Below are positions 59,879-60,231 of a stretch of DNA of 60,231 bases, piece after piece. The stretch comes from Gammaproteobacteria bacterium (lineage in GTDB: Bacteria; Pseudomonadota; Gammaproteobacteria; Steroidobacterales; Steroidobacteraceae), in assembly GCA_003164785.1 (NCBI GenBank), contig PLUE01000060.1, positions 1 to 60,231 of the forward strand, in the 5' to 3' direction. Numbering within the stretch: position 1 is the first letter of the stretch; each line of letters starts with the position of its first letter. The notes below the pieces were generated by a model. The model did not search any database and was not told the origin of the DNA. It saw only the letters and a list, made by a program, of their open reading frames with translations. The translations under genes and the position numbers were made by a program.

Positions 59879-60231
59879 TCAGGCTTGCGGTCTGTCGGCC
59901 GTCTGCGGCGTGACGTCGGCCGCAGGCTTAGACACGGTGTCGATGAATGCAACTGCCAGCGCCCGATAGAGACTCTCGCGGCATACCAGGGCGCTTGCCC
60001 CTCGGCCAATCAGAGTCACCGCCATCAGCGGCAAGGTCAGTTCTCGATTGCCCGTCATCTCGCTCACGATGACCAGCGCGGTGAGCGGGGCCTGCACGAC
60101 GCCGGAGAAATAAGCGGCCATGGTGAGAAGTACAATGGCGCCCCCGGGGGCGTACGGCAAATACACGCTCAATGTGCCACCTAGGCCGGCGCCGACCGCC
60201 AATGACGGGGCAAAGATTCCTCCCGGAATAC
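59879..60231 (-). CDS. ClC-family chloride channel, N-terminal part outside window
   Basis: The last ~117 residues of a second ClC protein, entering from the window edge as GGIFAPSLAVGAGLGG (the GxFxP chloride-site motif). It continues through TALVIVSEMTGNRELTLPLMAV (helix O-Q region) and ends SLYRALAVAFIDTVSKPAADV... without CBS domains. It is distinct from the CBS-bearing ClC at 56825. Confidence 0.88.
   Translation of the reverse strand, partial: IPGGIFAPSLAVGAGLGGTLSVYLPYAPGGAIVLLTMAAYFSGVVQAPLTALVIVSEMTGNRELTLPLMAVTLIGRGASALVCRESLYRALAVAFIDTVSKPAADVTPQTADRPQA

Overview
The window is GC-rich and densely coded on both strands. TonB-dependent receptors, glcDEF, an AsmA protein, Usp/HPF stress genes and short intergenic gaps point to a proteobacterium, most likely a gammaproteobacterium of the Steroidobacter/Nevskia/Xanthomonadales type. 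That placement is inference from gene content only.

Layout. 1-5.7 kb: housekeeping and envelope genes (DUF883, DUF1328, folD, a flavodoxin-like protein, an autoregulated-looking MarR gene, a large unknown secreted protein). 6-11.7 kb: glycolate oxidase glcDEF, an aldo/keto reductase, a DksA-like protein without zinc-finger cysteines, and gene remnants. 11.7-29.8 kb: an organosulfur island. It holds SsuA/SsuB/SsuC-type ABC import genes, a class II aldolase-like protein, two DszB-like sulfinate desulfinases, a two-gene ABC exporter, a sigma-54 activator without a sensor domain (SfnR-like), a TonB receptor, a DszA/NtaA-type and an SsuD-type flavin monooxygenase, and a nitroreductase. Several units carry -24/-12 (sigma-54) promoter candidates, which ties them to the resident activator. 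30-33.5 kb: small membrane proteins, a DUF1275 protein and a REC-PAS-GGDEF-EAL protein next to an internally deleted response regulator. 33.7-40 kb: a PQQ-dehydrogenase pseudogene, then a tightly overlapped sugar-catabolism operon (Gfo/Idh/MocA oxidoreductase, MFS permease, two TIM-barrel isomerase-like proteins), and an aldo/keto reductase with a frameshifted partner. 40.2-54 kb: four tRNAs (Pro, Arg, His, Lys), a relaxase remnant beside tRNA-Pro, an energy-stress group (HPF, CYTH, Usp, PRPP synthetase), and a striking number of broken genes (Mg and Cu P-type ATPases with the middle deleted, TPR protein, NhaP antiporter). 54-60.2 kb: lipoprotein, YajR-like MFS, two ClC channels and an AI-2E family transporter.

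How the island may work (inference): an organosulfur compound enters through the TonB receptor and an Ssu-type ABC importer. The flavin monooxygenases oxidise it to a sulfinate (or release sulfite directly), the DszB-like enzymes release sulfite, the nitroreductase may supply reduced flavin, and the ABC exporter may remove the desulfurised carbon product. The activator would switch these units on through sigma-54. No DszC was recognised, so the substrate is probably not dibenzothiophene itself.
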